Source: Azohydromonas sediminis
GTDB taxonomy: Bacteria > Pseudomonadota > Gammaproteobacteria > Burkholderiales > Burkholderiaceae_C
Direction of reading: 5' to 3'
NCBI RefSeq assembly: GCF_003574675.1
Contig: NZ_QOAZ01000016.1
Span: forward strand, 1 to 64,000
DNA: 64,000 nucleotides
Position 1 is the stretch's first letter. The number at the start of each line of letters is the position of its first letter. Below, in pieces: positions 1 through 8,969 of the stretch. Position numbers and translations under genes: made by a program. The notes below the pieces were generated by a model. That model was not told the origin of the DNA. It did no database searches and saw nothing but the letters and a program-made list of their open reading frames with translations.

Positions 1-114
1 CACCCGCGCAGCAGCGCCGCGTGACGTTCGTTCCTCTGGCCCTGACGCCAACCCGACGGGCGTCTGCGGCGATCAATTGCCTCTCAGCCTCTGAGACGGC
101 ACCTGTGCCGCCGG

Positions 115-1005
115 TCACCGGCCGTCGGCGGCAGCGCGCAGCGCAGCCGCCAGCAGCGGCGCGACCGACACCACGTTGCTCGCGTGCGGCACGCAGTCGG
201 TGCTCCAGACGTGGCGCACGCCGGCTGCGTGCAGCGACGCCACCGCATCGCCGACGAACAGCGCGTGCGTGACGGCCACGTCGACGCTGGCGGCACCGTG
301 CGCCAGGGCCTCGCGCGCGGCCACGGCGAGCGTGTGGCCCGTGCTCGCGACGTCGTCGAGCAGCACGACGGCACGCCCGGCCAGCGCGAGCGGCGGCAAC
401 TCGATGGCGACGTCGCGGTCGCCGCGCCGGTGCTTGCGCCCGACGCCGGCCGCGAAGCCGTGCGCGCGCGCCGCCGCCTGCACCCACTGCGCAGCCTCCT
501 CGTCGGGGCCGATCAGCACCGGCTGCTCGATGCGCGACGCGATCCACTCGCCCAGCAGCGGCGCGGCCGACAGCGCGATGCCGCACCGCCCGGGCAGCAC
601 CTCGTCGAGCGACGCGACGCGGTGCAGGTGCGGGTCGACGGTGACGACGGCGTCGAACGCGCCGGCCAGCAGCGCGCCGACGTGGCGCTGGCTGACGACC
701 TCGCCCGGATGGAACGCCATGTCCTGCCGCATGTAGGCCAGGTACGGCGCGACCAGCGTCAGGTGGCGCGCGCCGAGCTCGCGCGCGCCGGCGGCAGCGA
801 GCAGCAGCTCGACGAGCTTCTCGTTGGGCTGCTGCAGCCCGCGCAGCAGCACGACCTGCGGCGGCAGCGCGGCCGGCAGCGTCAGCCGCGTCTCGCCGTC
901 GGGGAAGCGGTGGCGCGCGACGAACTGCGGCGCGATGCCGAGCGCCGCGCCGAGCGCGCGCGCGAGCGCCGCTTCGTCGTCGAACGCGAGCAGCGCCGTC
1001 ACCAC
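115..1005 (-). CDS. Ribose-phosphate pyrophosphokinase-like protein (PRPP synthetase paralogue)
   Basis: This 296-residue protein resembles PRPP synthetase, which makes phosphoribosyl pyrophosphate from ribose 5-phosphate and ATP in the cytosol. Visible family features are HRFPDGE near the N-terminus, a catalytic-loop-like KHRRGDRDV around residue 205, and the PRPP-binding loop [13 protein letters not shown] around residue 225. It is shorter than the roughly 315-residue housekeeping Prs, and its loop residues look more like archaeal or divergent members, so it is probably a specialised paralogue. The first codon is GTG at 1005; a second GTG at 1002 would give a GTGA overlap with the stop of the upstream phosphorylase gene. 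That coupling suggests the two enzymes act together, one releasing and one using phosphorylated ribose. The 114 bases between this gene and the window edge show no gene. Confidence 0.8.
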   Translation of the reverse strand: MVTALLAFDDEAALARALGAALGIAPQFVARHRFPDGETRLTLPAALPPQVVLLRGLQQPNEKLVELLLAAAGARELGARHLTLVAPYLAYMRQDMAFHPGEVVSQRHVGALLAGAFDAVVTVDPHLHRVASLDEVLPGRCGIALSAAPLLGEWIASRIEQPVLIGPDEEAAQWVQAAARAHGFAAGVGRKHRRGDRDVAIELPPLALAGRAVVLLDDVASTGHTLAVAAREALAHGAASVDVAVTHALFVGDAVASLHAAGVRHVWSTDCVPHASNVVSVAPLLAAALRAAADGR

Positions 1006-2567
1006 GCCGCCCCGTGCCCGCCGAAGCCGGCATAGTCGCGCGGCAGTTCGCTTGCGTCGCCGAGACGGTAGCCGCCGTCGCTGCCGGCGAGTTCGCGCGC
1101 GAACGCGAGGTCGGCCTCGTAGCGCGCGTGCACGCGGTACAGCGGCTCGCCGGCGGCGACGCGCTCGCCGAGCTTCTTCAGCAGCGCGATGCCGGCGTCG
1201 GGCACCTGCGGCGCGCCGGCCAGCCGCGCGATGCGCGCGATGCGCAGGTTGTCGATCGCGGTGACGACGCCGTCGCGCTCGGCGGTGACCTCGTGGGTCA
1301 GCGGCGCCGGCACCAGCGTCGGCGTGCGCCGGCCCTGCGCGTCGATGATCGCGTTCATGCGCTCGAGCGCGCGGCCCGAGTCGAGGATGTCGCGCGCGAT
1401 GCGGTAGCCCTCGCCGCCGCGCACGTCGGGGTCGAACTCGATCACCCGCCCGGCCAGCCGCAGCGCCTTCTGCCGCAGGTCCGACGGCGCGTCGGGGTGG
1501 TTCTCGAGCACGAGCATCACGTCACGCGCCTCGAGCACGGGCCCGACGCCGCGGCCGATCGGCTGGCGGCCGTCGGTGATCACGGCGTCGAGCTGCAGCC
1601 CGAGGTGCGCGGCGACGTACTCGAACAGCTTCTTCAGCCGCTGCGCCTCGGGCATCGACCGGACCTTGGCGCTGGGCCCGACGGGGATGTCGAGCACGAG
1701 GTGCGTCGAGCCGGCAGCGATCTTCTTGCTCAGGATCGACGCGACCATCTGCCCCGGCGAGTCGATCGCCAGCGGCCGCTCGACCGAGATCAGGATGTCG
1801 TCGGCCGGGCTCAGCTCGGCGGTGCCGCCCCACGCGAGGCAGCCGCGCGTCTCGCGCACGATGGCCACCAGCCGCTCGAACGGCAGCGCGACCTCGGCCA
1901 GCACGTCCATCGTGTCGGCGGTGCCGGCCGGCGACGTGATCGCGCGCGACGAGGTCTTCGGGCACAGCATGCCGTGCGCCGCGACGATGGGCACCACCAG
2001 CATCGACGTGCGGTTGCCGGGGATGCCGCCGATGCAGTGCTTGTCGACCACCGGCCCGGCGCCGACCTCGTGGCGCCAGTCGAGGCGCCGCCCGACGGCG
2101 ATCATCGCCTCGGTCAGGTGCAGCACCTCGTCGCGGTCGAGCTCGAACTGGTTCGTCGCGACGACGAAGGCGGCCAACTCGACCTTCGAGTACCTCGCCT
2201 GCGCGATGTCGCCGATGATCGCGTGCAGGTCGTCGCGGCCCAGCCGCTCGCCCGAGATCTTGCGGTGCAGCGCGGCGATCGAGCGCGGCGGCTCGGCGTG
2301 CGCGATCGATGCCTCGTGCCCGTCGGCCACGCCGATGCGCGCGAACGCCTCTTCGCTCAAGCCCAGTTCGCACACGTCGACGATACGCGCGTCGTCGACG
2401 ACATTGAGCACCGCGAGGATCGAGCGGCCGTTGGCCTGCACCCGCACCTTGGCCAGCGCCTGGAAGCCGGCCGCGCGCACGACCGGGCAGTCGCGGTGCA
2501 GGTAGGCGACGTTCTCGCGGAACGTGTCGATGCCGACGCGGCGCAGGCGCAGGGTGGCGGTGCTCAT
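999..2567 (-). CDS. Thymidine phosphorylase family protein, archaeal AMP-phosphorylase type
   Basis: This 522-residue cytosolic enzyme belongs to the nucleoside phosphorylase class-II fold. It matches the long form with an extra N-terminal domain of about 85 residues that is known from archaeal AMP phosphorylases, rather than the 440-residue DeoA. Phosphate-binding features include [19 protein letters not shown] near residue 180 and the serine-rich [18 protein letters not shown] just after it. Family members split nucleosides or nucleoside monophosphates with phosphate; which substrate applies here cannot be decided from sequence. The ATG at 2567 overlaps the stop of the upstream acyltransferase by four bases (ATGA). 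The gene also touches the downstream PRPP-synthetase-like gene, so a nucleotide salvage unit is inferred. Confidence 0.82.
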   Translation of the reverse strand: MSTATLRLRRVGIDTFRENVAYLHRDCPVVRAAGFQALAKVRVQANGRSILAVLNVVDDARIVDVCELGLSEEAFARIGVADGHEASIAHAEPPRSIAALHRKISGERLGRDDLHAIIGDIAQARYSKVELAAFVVATNQFELDRDEVLHLTEAMIAVGRRLDWRHEVGAGPVVDKHCIGGIPGNRTSMLVVPIVAAHGMLCPKTSSRAITSPAGTADTMDVLAEVALPFERLVAIVRETRGCLAWGGTAELSPADDILISVERPLAIDSPGQMVASILSKKIAAGSTHLVLDIPVGPSAKVRSMPEAQRLKKLFEYVAAHLGLQLDAVITDGRQPIGRGVGPVLEARDVMLVLENHPDAPSDLRQKALRLAGRVIEFDPDVRGGEGYRIARDILDSGRALERMNAIIDAQGRRTPTLVPAPLTHEVTAERDGVVTAIDNLRIARIARLAGAPQVPDAGIALLKKLGERVAAGEPLYRVHARYEADLAFARELAGSDGGYRLGDASELPRDYAGFGGHGAAW

Positions 2568-3355
2568 CGGGACTCGGCGCAGGCGGTGGCGGTCGGGGTC
2601 GGCTCGGCCAGGTGCGGCGCGAGGGCTTCGGCGATCGACTGTCGCACAAGTCCGGCCAGCGCCCGGCGGTCGGCGTGCGCGCTGCCGGTGGGCGGCAGCA
2701 CGCGCACGTGCACCGTCAGCTGCTCGCCGCACGCGAGCCGCCACAGGCTTTGCGCCAGCGTCGTGTCGCCGGTGAACTCGGCCGCCGGGCTGACGGCGTG
2801 CGTCGCATCGGCGTAGCGCAGCGCGACCGGCTGCACCGGCGTCGCGGTCGCGATCGCCGCCTGCAGCAGGTTGGCGTGGAACGGCAGCAGACAGTGGCCG
2901 TCGCTCGTCGTGCCCTCGGGGAACACGGCCACGGTCTGTCCAGCGGCGAGCGCCTCGGCCATCTGGTGCACGACGCGCAGCGCGTCGCGGCGCTTCTCGC
3001 GCTCGAGGTACAGCGTGCCGGCGGCGTCGACGAGGCCGTTGACGAGCGGCCAGTGGCGCACGTCGGCTTTCGAGACGAAGCGCGCCTGCGGACACACGGC
3101 GTGGATCGCCATGATGTCGAGCCACGAGACGTGGTTGGCGACGATCAGCTTGGCCGCCGGGCGGAACGTGCCCTGCACGTCCAGCCGCAGCCCGAGCGCG
3201 CGCAGCATGCCCGCCGCCCACCACGCGATGCGTGCATGGCGCCCCGCCGCGTCGAGCCACGGGAAGCGCCACAGCACGACGCCCAGCCCGTGCAGCCCGT
3301 GCACGACGGCACGCGCGAGGCGCCACGCGGCGCGCAGCCGCCTCGCCAGCGTCAT
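2564..3355 (-). CDS. plsC: 1-acyl-sn-glycerol-3-phosphate acyltransferase (PlsC family)
   Basis: This 263-residue membrane-associated acyltransferase is expected to transfer an acyl chain to lysophosphatidic acid in phospholipid synthesis. The diagnostic NHxxxxD block is present as NHVSWLD near residue 80 and the second substrate motif as FPEGTTSDG near residue 148. A hydrophobic N-terminal stretch (residues about 15-60) probably anchors it at the inner face of the cytoplasmic membrane. The ATG at 3355 follows the pyrC' stop after 34 bases, and its stop overlaps the next start by four bases, so it is part of the pyrimidine cluster transcript. The family is broad and an ornithine-lipid or other lysolipid substrate cannot be excluded. 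Confidence 0.85.
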   Translation of the reverse strand: MTLARRLRAAWRLARAVVHGLHGLGVVLWRFPWLDAAGRHARIAWWAAGMLRALGLRLDVQGTFRPAAKLIVANHVSWLDIMAIHAVCPQARFVSKADVRHWPLVNGLVDAAGTLYLEREKRRDALRVVHQMAEALAAGQTVAVFPEGTTSDGHCLLPFHANLLQAAIATATPVQPVALRYADATHAVSPAAEFTGDTTLAQSLWRLACGEQLTVHVRVLPPTGSAHADRRALAGLVRQSIAEALAPHLAEPTPTATACAESR

Positions 3356-3389
3356 GCGCCGCGCAGGGCGCGCCGCTGCCGCGCGCGTG

Positions 3390-4718
3390 TCATCGCGCCA
3401 GCGCCGCGTGCTCGCGCGCCTCGAACGCGACCGTGCCGGCCACGAGCGTCGCGACGACGACGCCCGGCAGCGCCATCCCCGTCGACGCGAACGCGAACGG
3501 CGTGTGCTTGCCCTGGCTCGCGAGCGCCTGCGGCGTCACGGCCCAGGTCGCGTCGGGGTCGAACACGCACACGTCGGCGACGCCGCCTTCGACCAGGCGC
3601 CCGGCGCTCGAGGCCAGCGAGCCGAGCGCGTCGCCGAGCACCGCCACCGGCCGGCTCGTCACGCGCGCGAGCGTGTCGGCCAGCGACAGGCCGGTGTCGG
3701 CGCCCCACTTCAGCGCCAGCCCGAGCAACAGCTCGAGGCCGGTCGCACCCGGCTCGGCCTCGCCGAACGGCAGCGTCTTCAGGTCGCCTTCGACCGGCGT
3801 GTGGTCCGACACCAGCGCGTCGAGCGTGCCGTCGGCCAGCCCGGCGCGCAGCGCGTCGCGGTCGGCGCTCTGGCGCAGCGGCGGCACGAGCCGCATCGCC
3901 GGGTTGAAGAAGCCGATGTCGACGTCGGTCAGGTGCAGCGAGTTGATGCTGACGTCGGCCGTCACCGGCAGCCCCTCGGCCTTGGCCGCGCGCACGAGCG
4001 CGACGCCGGCCGCGCTCGACAGCCGGCACAGGTGCACGCGGCAGCCGGTGGCGCGCACGAGCTCGAAGATCGTGTGCAGCGCGACCGTCTCGGCGGCCAC
4101 CGGCACGCCCGACAGGCCCAGCCGCGTCGCCACCGCGCCGCTGGCGGCCACGCCCTTGCCGAGCCACGCGTCCTGCGGGCGCAGCCACACCGTGTAGCCG
4201 AACGTGGCCGCGTACTGCAGCGCACGCAGCAGCACCTGCGTGTCGCGCAGCGCGACGTCGGCCTGCGAGAAACCGACGCAGCCCGACTCGGTCAGTTCGG
4301 CCATCTCGGTCAGCGCCTCGCCCGCAAGCCCGCGCGTCAGCGCGCCGAGCGGGAACAGGCGGCACAGGCTGAGCTTGCGCGCGCGGAACTTGAGCATGTC
4401 GACGAGCCCCGGCTCGTCGAGCGGCGGGTCGGTGTCGGGCGGGCACACGAGGCTCGTGACGCCGCCGGCGGCGGCGGCGTTGAGCTCGCTCTCGAGCATG
4501 CCCTCGTGCTCGTGGCCCGGCTCGCGCAGCCGCGCCGCGAGGTCGACGAGGCCCGGCGCGACGACGAGGCCGGTGGCGTCGATCACGCGCTGCGGCTCGA
4601 AGTCGTGCGGCACGCTGCCGATCGCCGTGATGCGGCCGGCGGCGATCGCGACGTCGGCGATCTCGTCGCGCCCCGACGCCGGGTCGATCACGCGGCCATT
4701 GCGGATCAGGATCTTCAT
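3390..4718 (-). CDS. pyrC: Non-catalytic dihydroorotase-like subunit of aspartate transcarbamoylase (PyrC')
   Basis: This 442-residue protein has the amidohydrolase fold of dihydroorotase, but where active enzymes carry the zinc-binding HxH motif it reads [10 protein letters not shown] (residues about 60-70), so both metal histidines are gone. The later SDHTPVEGD segment also departs from the usual SDHAPH. In Pseudomonas an inactive PyrC' of this kind is required to assemble the dodecameric aspartate transcarbamoylase with PyrB, and the same scaffold role is inferred here. Support comes from the ATGA overlap with pyrB immediately upstream. A true dihydroorotase must then be encoded elsewhere. 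The start ATG at 4718 was chosen because it lies at the overlap and begins the conserved [12 protein letters not shown] strand. Confidence 0.88.
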   Translation of the reverse strand: MKILIRNGRVIDPASGRDEIADVAIAAGRITAIGSVPHDFEPQRVIDATGLVVAPGLVDLAARLREPGHEHEGMLESELNAAAAGGVTSLVCPPDTDPPLDEPGLVDMLKFRARKLSLCRLFPLGALTRGLAGEALTEMAELTESGCVGFSQADVALRDTQVLLRALQYAATFGYTVWLRPQDAWLGKGVAASGAVATRLGLSGVPVAAETVALHTIFELVRATGCRVHLCRLSSAAGVALVRAAKAEGLPVTADVSINSLHLTDVDIGFFNPAMRLVPPLRQSADRDALRAGLADGTLDALVSDHTPVEGDLKTLPFGEAEPGATGLELLLGLALKWGADTGLSLADTLARVTSRPVAVLGDALGSLASSAGRLVEGGVADVCVFDPDATWAVTPQALASQGKHTPFAFASTGMALPGVVVATLVAGTVAFEAREHAALAR

Positions 4719-5677
4719 GCTTCGTTCCCCGCGATGATCGACATCACCGCCATGCGCACCGCGATGCCGAACGTGACCTGCGGCAGGATCACGCTGTGGC
4801 TGCCGTCGGCCACTGCGGAGTCGATCTCGACGCCGCGGTTGATCGGGCCCGGGTGCATCACGATGCAGTCGGGCTTCGCGAGCGCGAGCTTGTCGGGCGT
4901 CAGGCCGTAGTGCTTGAAGAACTCGCCGGCGCTGGGCAGCATCGCGCCGCTCATGCGCTCGTTCTGCAGCCGCAGCATGATGATCACGTCGGCGTCGCGG
5001 ATGCCCTCGGCCATGTCGTGGCACACGCGCACGCCCATCGCGCGCAGGTCGCCGGGCACGAGCGTCTTCGGGCCCACCGCGCGGATCTCGGGCACACCCA
5101 GCGTCGTCAGCGCGTGGATGTCGCTGCGCGCGACGCGCGAGTGCACGATGTCGCCGACGATCGCCACCACGAGGTTCGTGAAGTCGCGCTTGTAGTGGCG
5201 GATCGTGTACATGTCGAGCAGCCCCTGCGTCGGGTGCGCGTGGCGCCCGTCGCCGGCGTTGACGACGTGCACGTGCGGCGCGCAGTGCTCGGCGATCAGG
5301 TACGGCGCGCCGCTCTCGGCGTGGCGCACGACGAACAGGTCGGCGTGCATCGCGCTCAGGTTGGCAATCGTGTCGAGCAGGCTCTCGCCCTTGGCCGTGC
5401 TGCTGCGCGCGATGTCGAGGTTGATCACGTCGGCCGACAGCCGGCTCGCCGCGATCTCGAACGTCGTGCGCGTGCGCGTCGAGTTCTCGAAGAACAGGTT
5501 GAACACGCTCTTGCCGCGCAGCAGCGGCACCTTCTTGACCTCGCGCTCGTGCACGCTCAGGAAGGTGCCCGCGGTGTCGAGGATCTGCGTGACGACGGCC
5601 TTGGGCAGGCCCTCGATCGAAAGCAGGTGGATCAGCTCGCCGTGCTTGTTGAGCTGGGGGTTGCGGCGCGACAGCAT
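4715..5677 (-). CDS. pyrB: Aspartate carbamoyltransferase catalytic subunit
   Basis: This 320-residue enzyme condenses carbamoyl phosphate with aspartate, the committed step of pyrimidine synthesis in the cytosol. The carbamoyl-phosphate signature [13 protein letters not shown] is at about residues 65-77, followed by [12 protein letters not shown], and HPTQGLLD is near residue 145. The length matches the family. The chosen ATG at 5677 gives the conserved N-terminus [18 protein letters not shown]; longer in-frame starts would add a basic, non-homologous stretch. It is 22 bases after pyrR and overlaps pyrC' by four bases, consistent with a PyrB-PyrC' holoenzyme. No pyrI regulatory subunit gene is adjacent. 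Confidence 0.95.
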   Translation of the reverse strand: MLSRRNPQLNKHGELIHLLSIEGLPKAVVTQILDTAGTFLSVHEREVKKVPLLRGKSVFNLFFENSTRTRTTFEIAASRLSADVINLDIARSSTAKGESLLDTIANLSAMHADLFVVRHAESGAPYLIAEHCAPHVHVVNAGDGRHAHPTQGLLDMYTIRHYKRDFTNLVVAIVGDIVHSRVARSDIHALTTLGVPEIRAVGPKTLVPGDLRAMGVRVCHDMAEGIRDADVIIMLRLQNERMSGAMLPSAGEFFKHYGLTPDKLALAKPDCIVMHPGPINRGVEIDSAVADGSHSVILPQVTFGIAVRMAVMSIIAGNEA

Positions 5678-5699
5678 CGGGCGGGGCTTCCGGGGTGAG

Positions 5700-6203
5700 T
5701 CAGGCGTTGGCTTCGACGGCGAACGTGAACAGGCCCGCCGGGTCGCGCGCGAGCGAGAGTTTCTGGGACTTCGGCAGCACGACCTTGGCCGCCGCATAGC
5801 CGGCCTCGATCGGCAGCTCGCGCCCGCCGCGGTCGACGAGCACCGCGAGCTGCACGCTGGCCGGCCGGCCGAAGTCGAACAGCTCGTTGATCACGGCGCG
5901 GATCGTGCGCCCGGTGTAGAGCACGTCGTCGACGAGCACGATGTGCGCGCCGTCGACGGCAAACGGCAGCTTCGTCGCGTCGGTGCCGGCGGCCATGCCG
6001 CGCTGGCCGAAGTCGTCGCGGTGCAGCGAGCTGCTGATCACGCCGGGCGCGCCGGGCAAGCCGAGGTCGGCCTGCAGCCGCTCGGCGAGCCACGCGCCGC
6101 CCGACCACACGCCCACCAGCACGCCGCCGGGCTTGAGCAGCCGTCGCACGCCGTGCACGAGCTCGCGGTACAGCGCTTCGGCGTCGAGGGTCAGCGTCGT
6201 CAT
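5700..6203 (-). CDS. pyrR: Bifunctional pyr operon regulator / uracil phosphoribosyltransferase PyrR
   Basis: This 167-residue phosphoribosyltransferase-fold protein carries the PRPP-binding loop [16 protein letters not shown] at about residues 85-100. PyrR in Gram-positives binds pyr mRNA to control attenuation and has weak uracil phosphoribosyltransferase activity. Betaproteobacterial homologues sit in front of pyrB as here, but whether they bind RNA is not established to my knowledge. I did not see a classical anti-antiterminator in the 22 bases before pyrB. The ATG at 6203 overlaps the ruvX stop by four bases. Confidence 0.9.
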   Translation of the reverse strand: MTTLTLDAEALYRELVHGVRRLLKPGGVLVGVWSGGAWLAERLQADLGLPGAPGVISSSLHRDDFGQRGMAAGTDATKLPFAVDGAHIVLVDDVLYTGRTIRAVINELFDFGRPASVQLAVLVDRGGRELPIEAGYAAAKVVLPKSQKLSLARDPAGLFTFAVEANA

Positions 6204-6613
6204 CGTGGGTGCTCCCGCAGGTACTGGTCGAGGATCAACGCGGCCGACGCCGCGTCGACGTCGGCCGCGCGGCCGGCGATCGCCTCGGTCGTCGTGTAGC
6301 GCTCGTCGACTTCGTGCACCGGCAGCCGGAAGCGTCCGTGCAGCTGGCGCGCGAAGCGCTGCGCGCGCCGCGTATTGTCGTGCGCCGCGCCGTCGGGGTG
6401 GAACGGCACGCCGACGACGAGCGCGTCGGGGCGCCACTCGTCGATCAGCCGCGCGATCGCGGCGAAGCGCGCGTCGCCCTCGGCCGCGATCGTCGTCAGC
6501 GGCTGCGCGCGCCCGAGCAGCGAGTTGCCCACCGCGACGCCCACGCGTCGGGTCCCGAAATCGAAAGCGAGAAAGCTCAGAGGCCGGGTCGTCGATGCAC
6601 CCGGTGCCGTCAT
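6200..6613 (-). CDS. ruvX: Putative pre-16S rRNA nuclease / Holliday-junction resolvase-like RuvX (YqgF)
   Basis: This 137-residue RNase H-fold nuclease has the N-terminal acidic motif FLAFDFGTRRVGVAVG, the middle VVGVPFHPDG segment and the C-terminal VDERYTTTEA that supply catalytic acidic residues in YqgF proteins. The E. coli homologue is essential and matures the 5' end of 16S rRNA. The ATG at 6613 gives the usual family length; upstream in-frame codons run into the palindrome cluster and are not coding. The yqgE-ruvX-pyrR order is common in this group. Translation is coupled to pyrR by a four-base overlap. Confidence 0.93.
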   Translation of the reverse strand: MTAPGASTTRPLSFLAFDFGTRRVGVAVGNSLLGRAQPLTTIAAEGDARFAAIARLIDEWRPDALVVGVPFHPDGAAHDNTRRAQRFARQLHGRFRLPVHEVDERYTTTEAIAGRAADVDAASAALILDQYLREHPR

Positions 6614-6691
6614 CGCGCCAAGCAACCGGGGAGCCGGGCGCAGCCCGCGACCCTTCCAGCGGCCGCCGTGGGTCCGGCTTTGCCGGCCCAC

Positions 6692-6820
6692 TGGCGAGCC
6701 TTGCAGGCCGCGCCGGACCTTGCGGTCCGGCCGCTCGCCAGGCACGAAAGGTCCGCGGGACCTTTCGTGTCCGGGCTCGCCCCCCCCTCGGGGGAGGCGC
6801 CGAAGGCGCTTCGGGGGGGG
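6692..6820. repeat. Cluster of long inverted repeats between yqgE and ruvX
   Basis: Three hairpin-forming units lie side by side. The first has inner arms GCCGGACC/GGTCCGGC (6712-6719 and 6724-6731) nested within outer arms TGGCGAGC/GCTCGCCA (6692-6699 and 6733-6740). The second has perfect 12-base arms CACGAAAGGTCC/GGACCTTTCGTG (6743-6754 and 6758-6769) with a 3-base loop. The third is the C-run and G-run flanked GCGCCGAAGGCGC core at about 6780-6820. The block is probably an intergenic palindromic repeat of the REP type, possibly acting as an attenuating terminator or mRNA-stability element between yqgE and ruvX. Confidence 0.7.
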
Positions 6821-6826
6821 GTCAGT

Positions 6827-7405
6827 TCATGCATGTCCCGCGTCTTGCGACAGCATGCGCGGGTCGATGCCCAGCAGGCGCACCGCGCGCTCGTAGCGCT
6901 GCTCGGCCGGTGTGTCGAAGATGATCTGCGGGTCGGCCTGCACCGTCAGCCAGCCGTTGCGGCCGATCTCGTCTTCGAGCTGGCCGGCGCCCCAGCCGCT
7001 GTAGCCCAGCGTGACGAGCACGCGCTTCGGCCCGCCGCCGGCGGACATCGCCTCGAGCACGTCGCGGCTCGTCGTCATCTCGAGCCCGCCGGGGATCTCG
7101 AGCGTCGAGTTGTACGGGCTGCCGTCGGTGCCGAGCTTCTCGTGCAGCACGAAGCCGCGTTCGGTCTGCACCGGCCCGCCGAAGTAGACCGGTTCGTCGG
7201 CGAGGTCGTCGCGATCGAGCGTGAGGTCGACCTTCTCGAACAGGTTCTTCAGCTTGATGTCGATCGGCTTGTTGATCACCAGCCCGAGCGCGCCCTTGTC
7301 GGTGTGCTCGCACAGGTAGACGACGGCGCCGGCGAACGTGTCGTCGGCCATGCCGGGCATGGCGATCAGGAACTGGTTCGTCAGGTCGATGCGGCGCTCG
7401 CCCAT
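6827..7405 (-). CDS. yqgE: YqgE/AlgH family protein
   Basis: This 192-residue protein of the UPF0301 (YqgE/AlgH) family contains NQFLIAMPGM at residues 10-19, a glycine-rich LGLVINKP near residue 40, and GYSGWGAGQLEDE near residue 140, all typical. The molecular role is unresolved; the Pseudomonas homologue AlgH is linked to alginate expression. It heads the minus-strand cluster with ruvX and pyrR and is separated from ruvX by the palindrome block. Its ATG at 7405 faces the divergent photolyase ATG at 7440, so both promoters must overlap neighbouring coding sequence or lie in only 34 bases. Confidence 0.92.
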   Translation of the reverse strand: MGERRIDLTNQFLIAMPGMADDTFAGAVVYLCEHTDKGALGLVINKPIDIKLKNLFEKVDLTLDRDDLADEPVYFGGPVQTERGFVLHEKLGTDGSPYNSTLEIPGGLEMTTSRDVLEAMSAGGGPKRVLVTLGYSGWGAGQLEDEIGRNGWLTVQADPQIIFDTPAEQRYERAVRLLGIDPRMLSQDAGHA

Positions 7406-7439
7406 GCGCGGATTCTATTCACGCGTCACACTCCGGCCC

Positions 7440-8954
7440 ATGAATCCGACTGCCGAGCGCGAGCTCGACGCCGCCCTCGTGTGGCTGCGGCGCGACCTGC
7501 GCGTCGACGACCACGCCGCGCTGTACCACGCGCTGCGCGCGGCGCGCCGCGTGTGGTGCGCGTTCGTGTTCGACACCGCGATCCTCGACGCGCTGCCGCG
7601 CGCCGACCGGCGCGTCGAGTTCATCCGCGACAGCCTCGTCGGCGTCGACGCCGAGCTGCGCGCGCTCGGCGCCTCGCACGGCGTCGACGGCGCCGGCCTG
7701 CTCGTCGCGCACGGCCGCGCCGCCGACGTGCTGCCGGCGCTGGCCGACGCGCTGCACGTGCAGGGCGTCTACGCGAGCCACGACGACGACCCCTACGCGC
7801 TCGCGCGCGACGCGCAGGTGCGCGGGCGGCTGTCGGAGCTCGGCATCGCGCTGCACACGAGCAAGGACCACGTGATCTTCGAGCGCGACGAGGTGCTCAC
7901 GCAGGGCGGCAGCCCCTTCTCGGTGTTCACGCCGTACAAGAACGCGTGGCTGGCCAAGGTCGACCCGTTCTACCTGCGCGCGTACCCGGTCGCGAAGTAC
8001 GCCGCCGCGCTGGCGCCGCGGCCCGCGCCGCCCGCGCTGCCCACCGGCCGCGTCTGGGCCGGCGTGCCGACGCTGGCCGAGATCGGGTTCGAAGCGACCA
8101 ACCTGCACCAGCTGCGCCTGCCCACCGGCCCGGCGGGTGCCGCCGAACTGCTCGACGACTTCCTCGCCGAGCGCATCGACCGCTACCGCGAGACGCGCGA
8201 CTACCCCGCCGTCAAGGGGCCGAGCTACCTCAGCACGCACCTGCGCTTCGGCACGGTGTCGATCCGGCGGCTCGCACGCGAGGCCTGGCAGCGCGCGCAG
8301 GCCGGCTCGGCCGGCGCGCAGGGCTGGCTGTCCGAGCTGATCTGGCGCGACTTCTACCACCAGATCCTGTACCACCACCCGCACGTCGTCGGCCACGCGT
8401 TCCGCCGCGAGTACGACCGCATCCACTGGGAGCACGGCAAGCACGCCGACGAGCACTTCGCCGCCTGGTGCGAAGGCCGCACCGGCTACCCGCTCGTCGA
8501 CGCCGCGATGCACCAGCTCGCGCAGACCGGCTACATGCACAACCGGCTGCGCATGGTCACCGCGAGCTTCCTGACCAAGGACCTCGGCATCGACTGGCGG
8601 CGCGGCGAGGCCTGGTTCGCCGAGAAGCTCAACGACTTCGACCTCGCCGCCAACAACGGCGGCTGGCAGTGGGCCGCCTCGACCGGCTGCGACGCGCAGC
8701 CGTACTTCCGCATCTTCAATCCGGTCGCGCAGAGCGAGAAGTTCGACCCCGAGGGCCGCTTCATCCGCCGCTACCTGCCGCAGCTCGCGAAGCTGCCCGA
8801 CAAGCTGATCCACGCGCCGTGGCTCGCGAGGCCGGCCGACCTCGACGCCGCCGGCGTGCGGCTCGGCATCGATTACCCGCGGCCGATCGTCGACCACGCC
8901 GCCGCGCGCGAGAAGACGCTGCAGCGCTACGCCGTTGTCAAGGCACGGCGCTGA
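7440..8954 (+). CDS. phrB: Deoxyribodipyrimidine photo-lyase
   Basis: This 504-residue flavoprotein repairs cyclobutane pyrimidine dimers with blue light. An N-terminal antenna-binding domain starts with LVWLRRDLRVDDHAAL (residues about 12-27). The C-terminal FAD domain shows WRDFYHQILYHHP near residue 302, MHNRLRMVTASFLTKDL near residue 365, and AANNGGWQWAASTGCDAQPY near residue 405, close to class I CPD photolyases. I chose the ATG at 7440 because upstream in-frame codons lie inside divergent yqgE. It converges with the RND gene, with only 15 bases between stops. Confidence 0.95.
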   Translation: MNPTAERELDAALVWLRRDLRVDDHAALYHALRAARRVWCAFVFDTAILDALPRADRRVEFIRDSLVGVDAELRALGASHGVDGAGLLVAHGRAADVLPALADALHVQGVYASHDDDPYALARDAQVRGRLSELGIALHTSKDHVIFERDEVLTQGGSPFSVFTPYKNAWLAKVDPFYLRAYPVAKYAAALAPRPAPPALPTGRVWAGVPTLAEIGFEATNLHQLRLPTGPAGAAELLDDFLAERIDRYRETRDYPAVKGPSYLSTHLRFGTVSIRRLAREAWQRAQAGSAGAQGWLSELIWRDFYHQILYHHPHVVGHAFRREYDRIHWEHGKHADEHFAAWCEGRTGYPLVDAAMHQLAQTGYMHNRLRMVTASFLTKDLGIDWRRGEAWFAEKLNDFDLAANNGGWQWAASTGCDAQPYFRIFNPVAQSEKFDPEGRFIRRYLPQLAKLPDKLIHAPWLARPADLDAAGVRLGIDYPRPIVDHAAAREKTLQRYAVVKARR

Positions 8955-8969
8955 GGCGGCTTCACGGCG

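Noticed and set aside
1-114. Short open stretch at the window edge
   Set aside because: No motif, and it is shared by shadow frames on both strands; only a weak GACGCC/GGCGTC repeat was seen.
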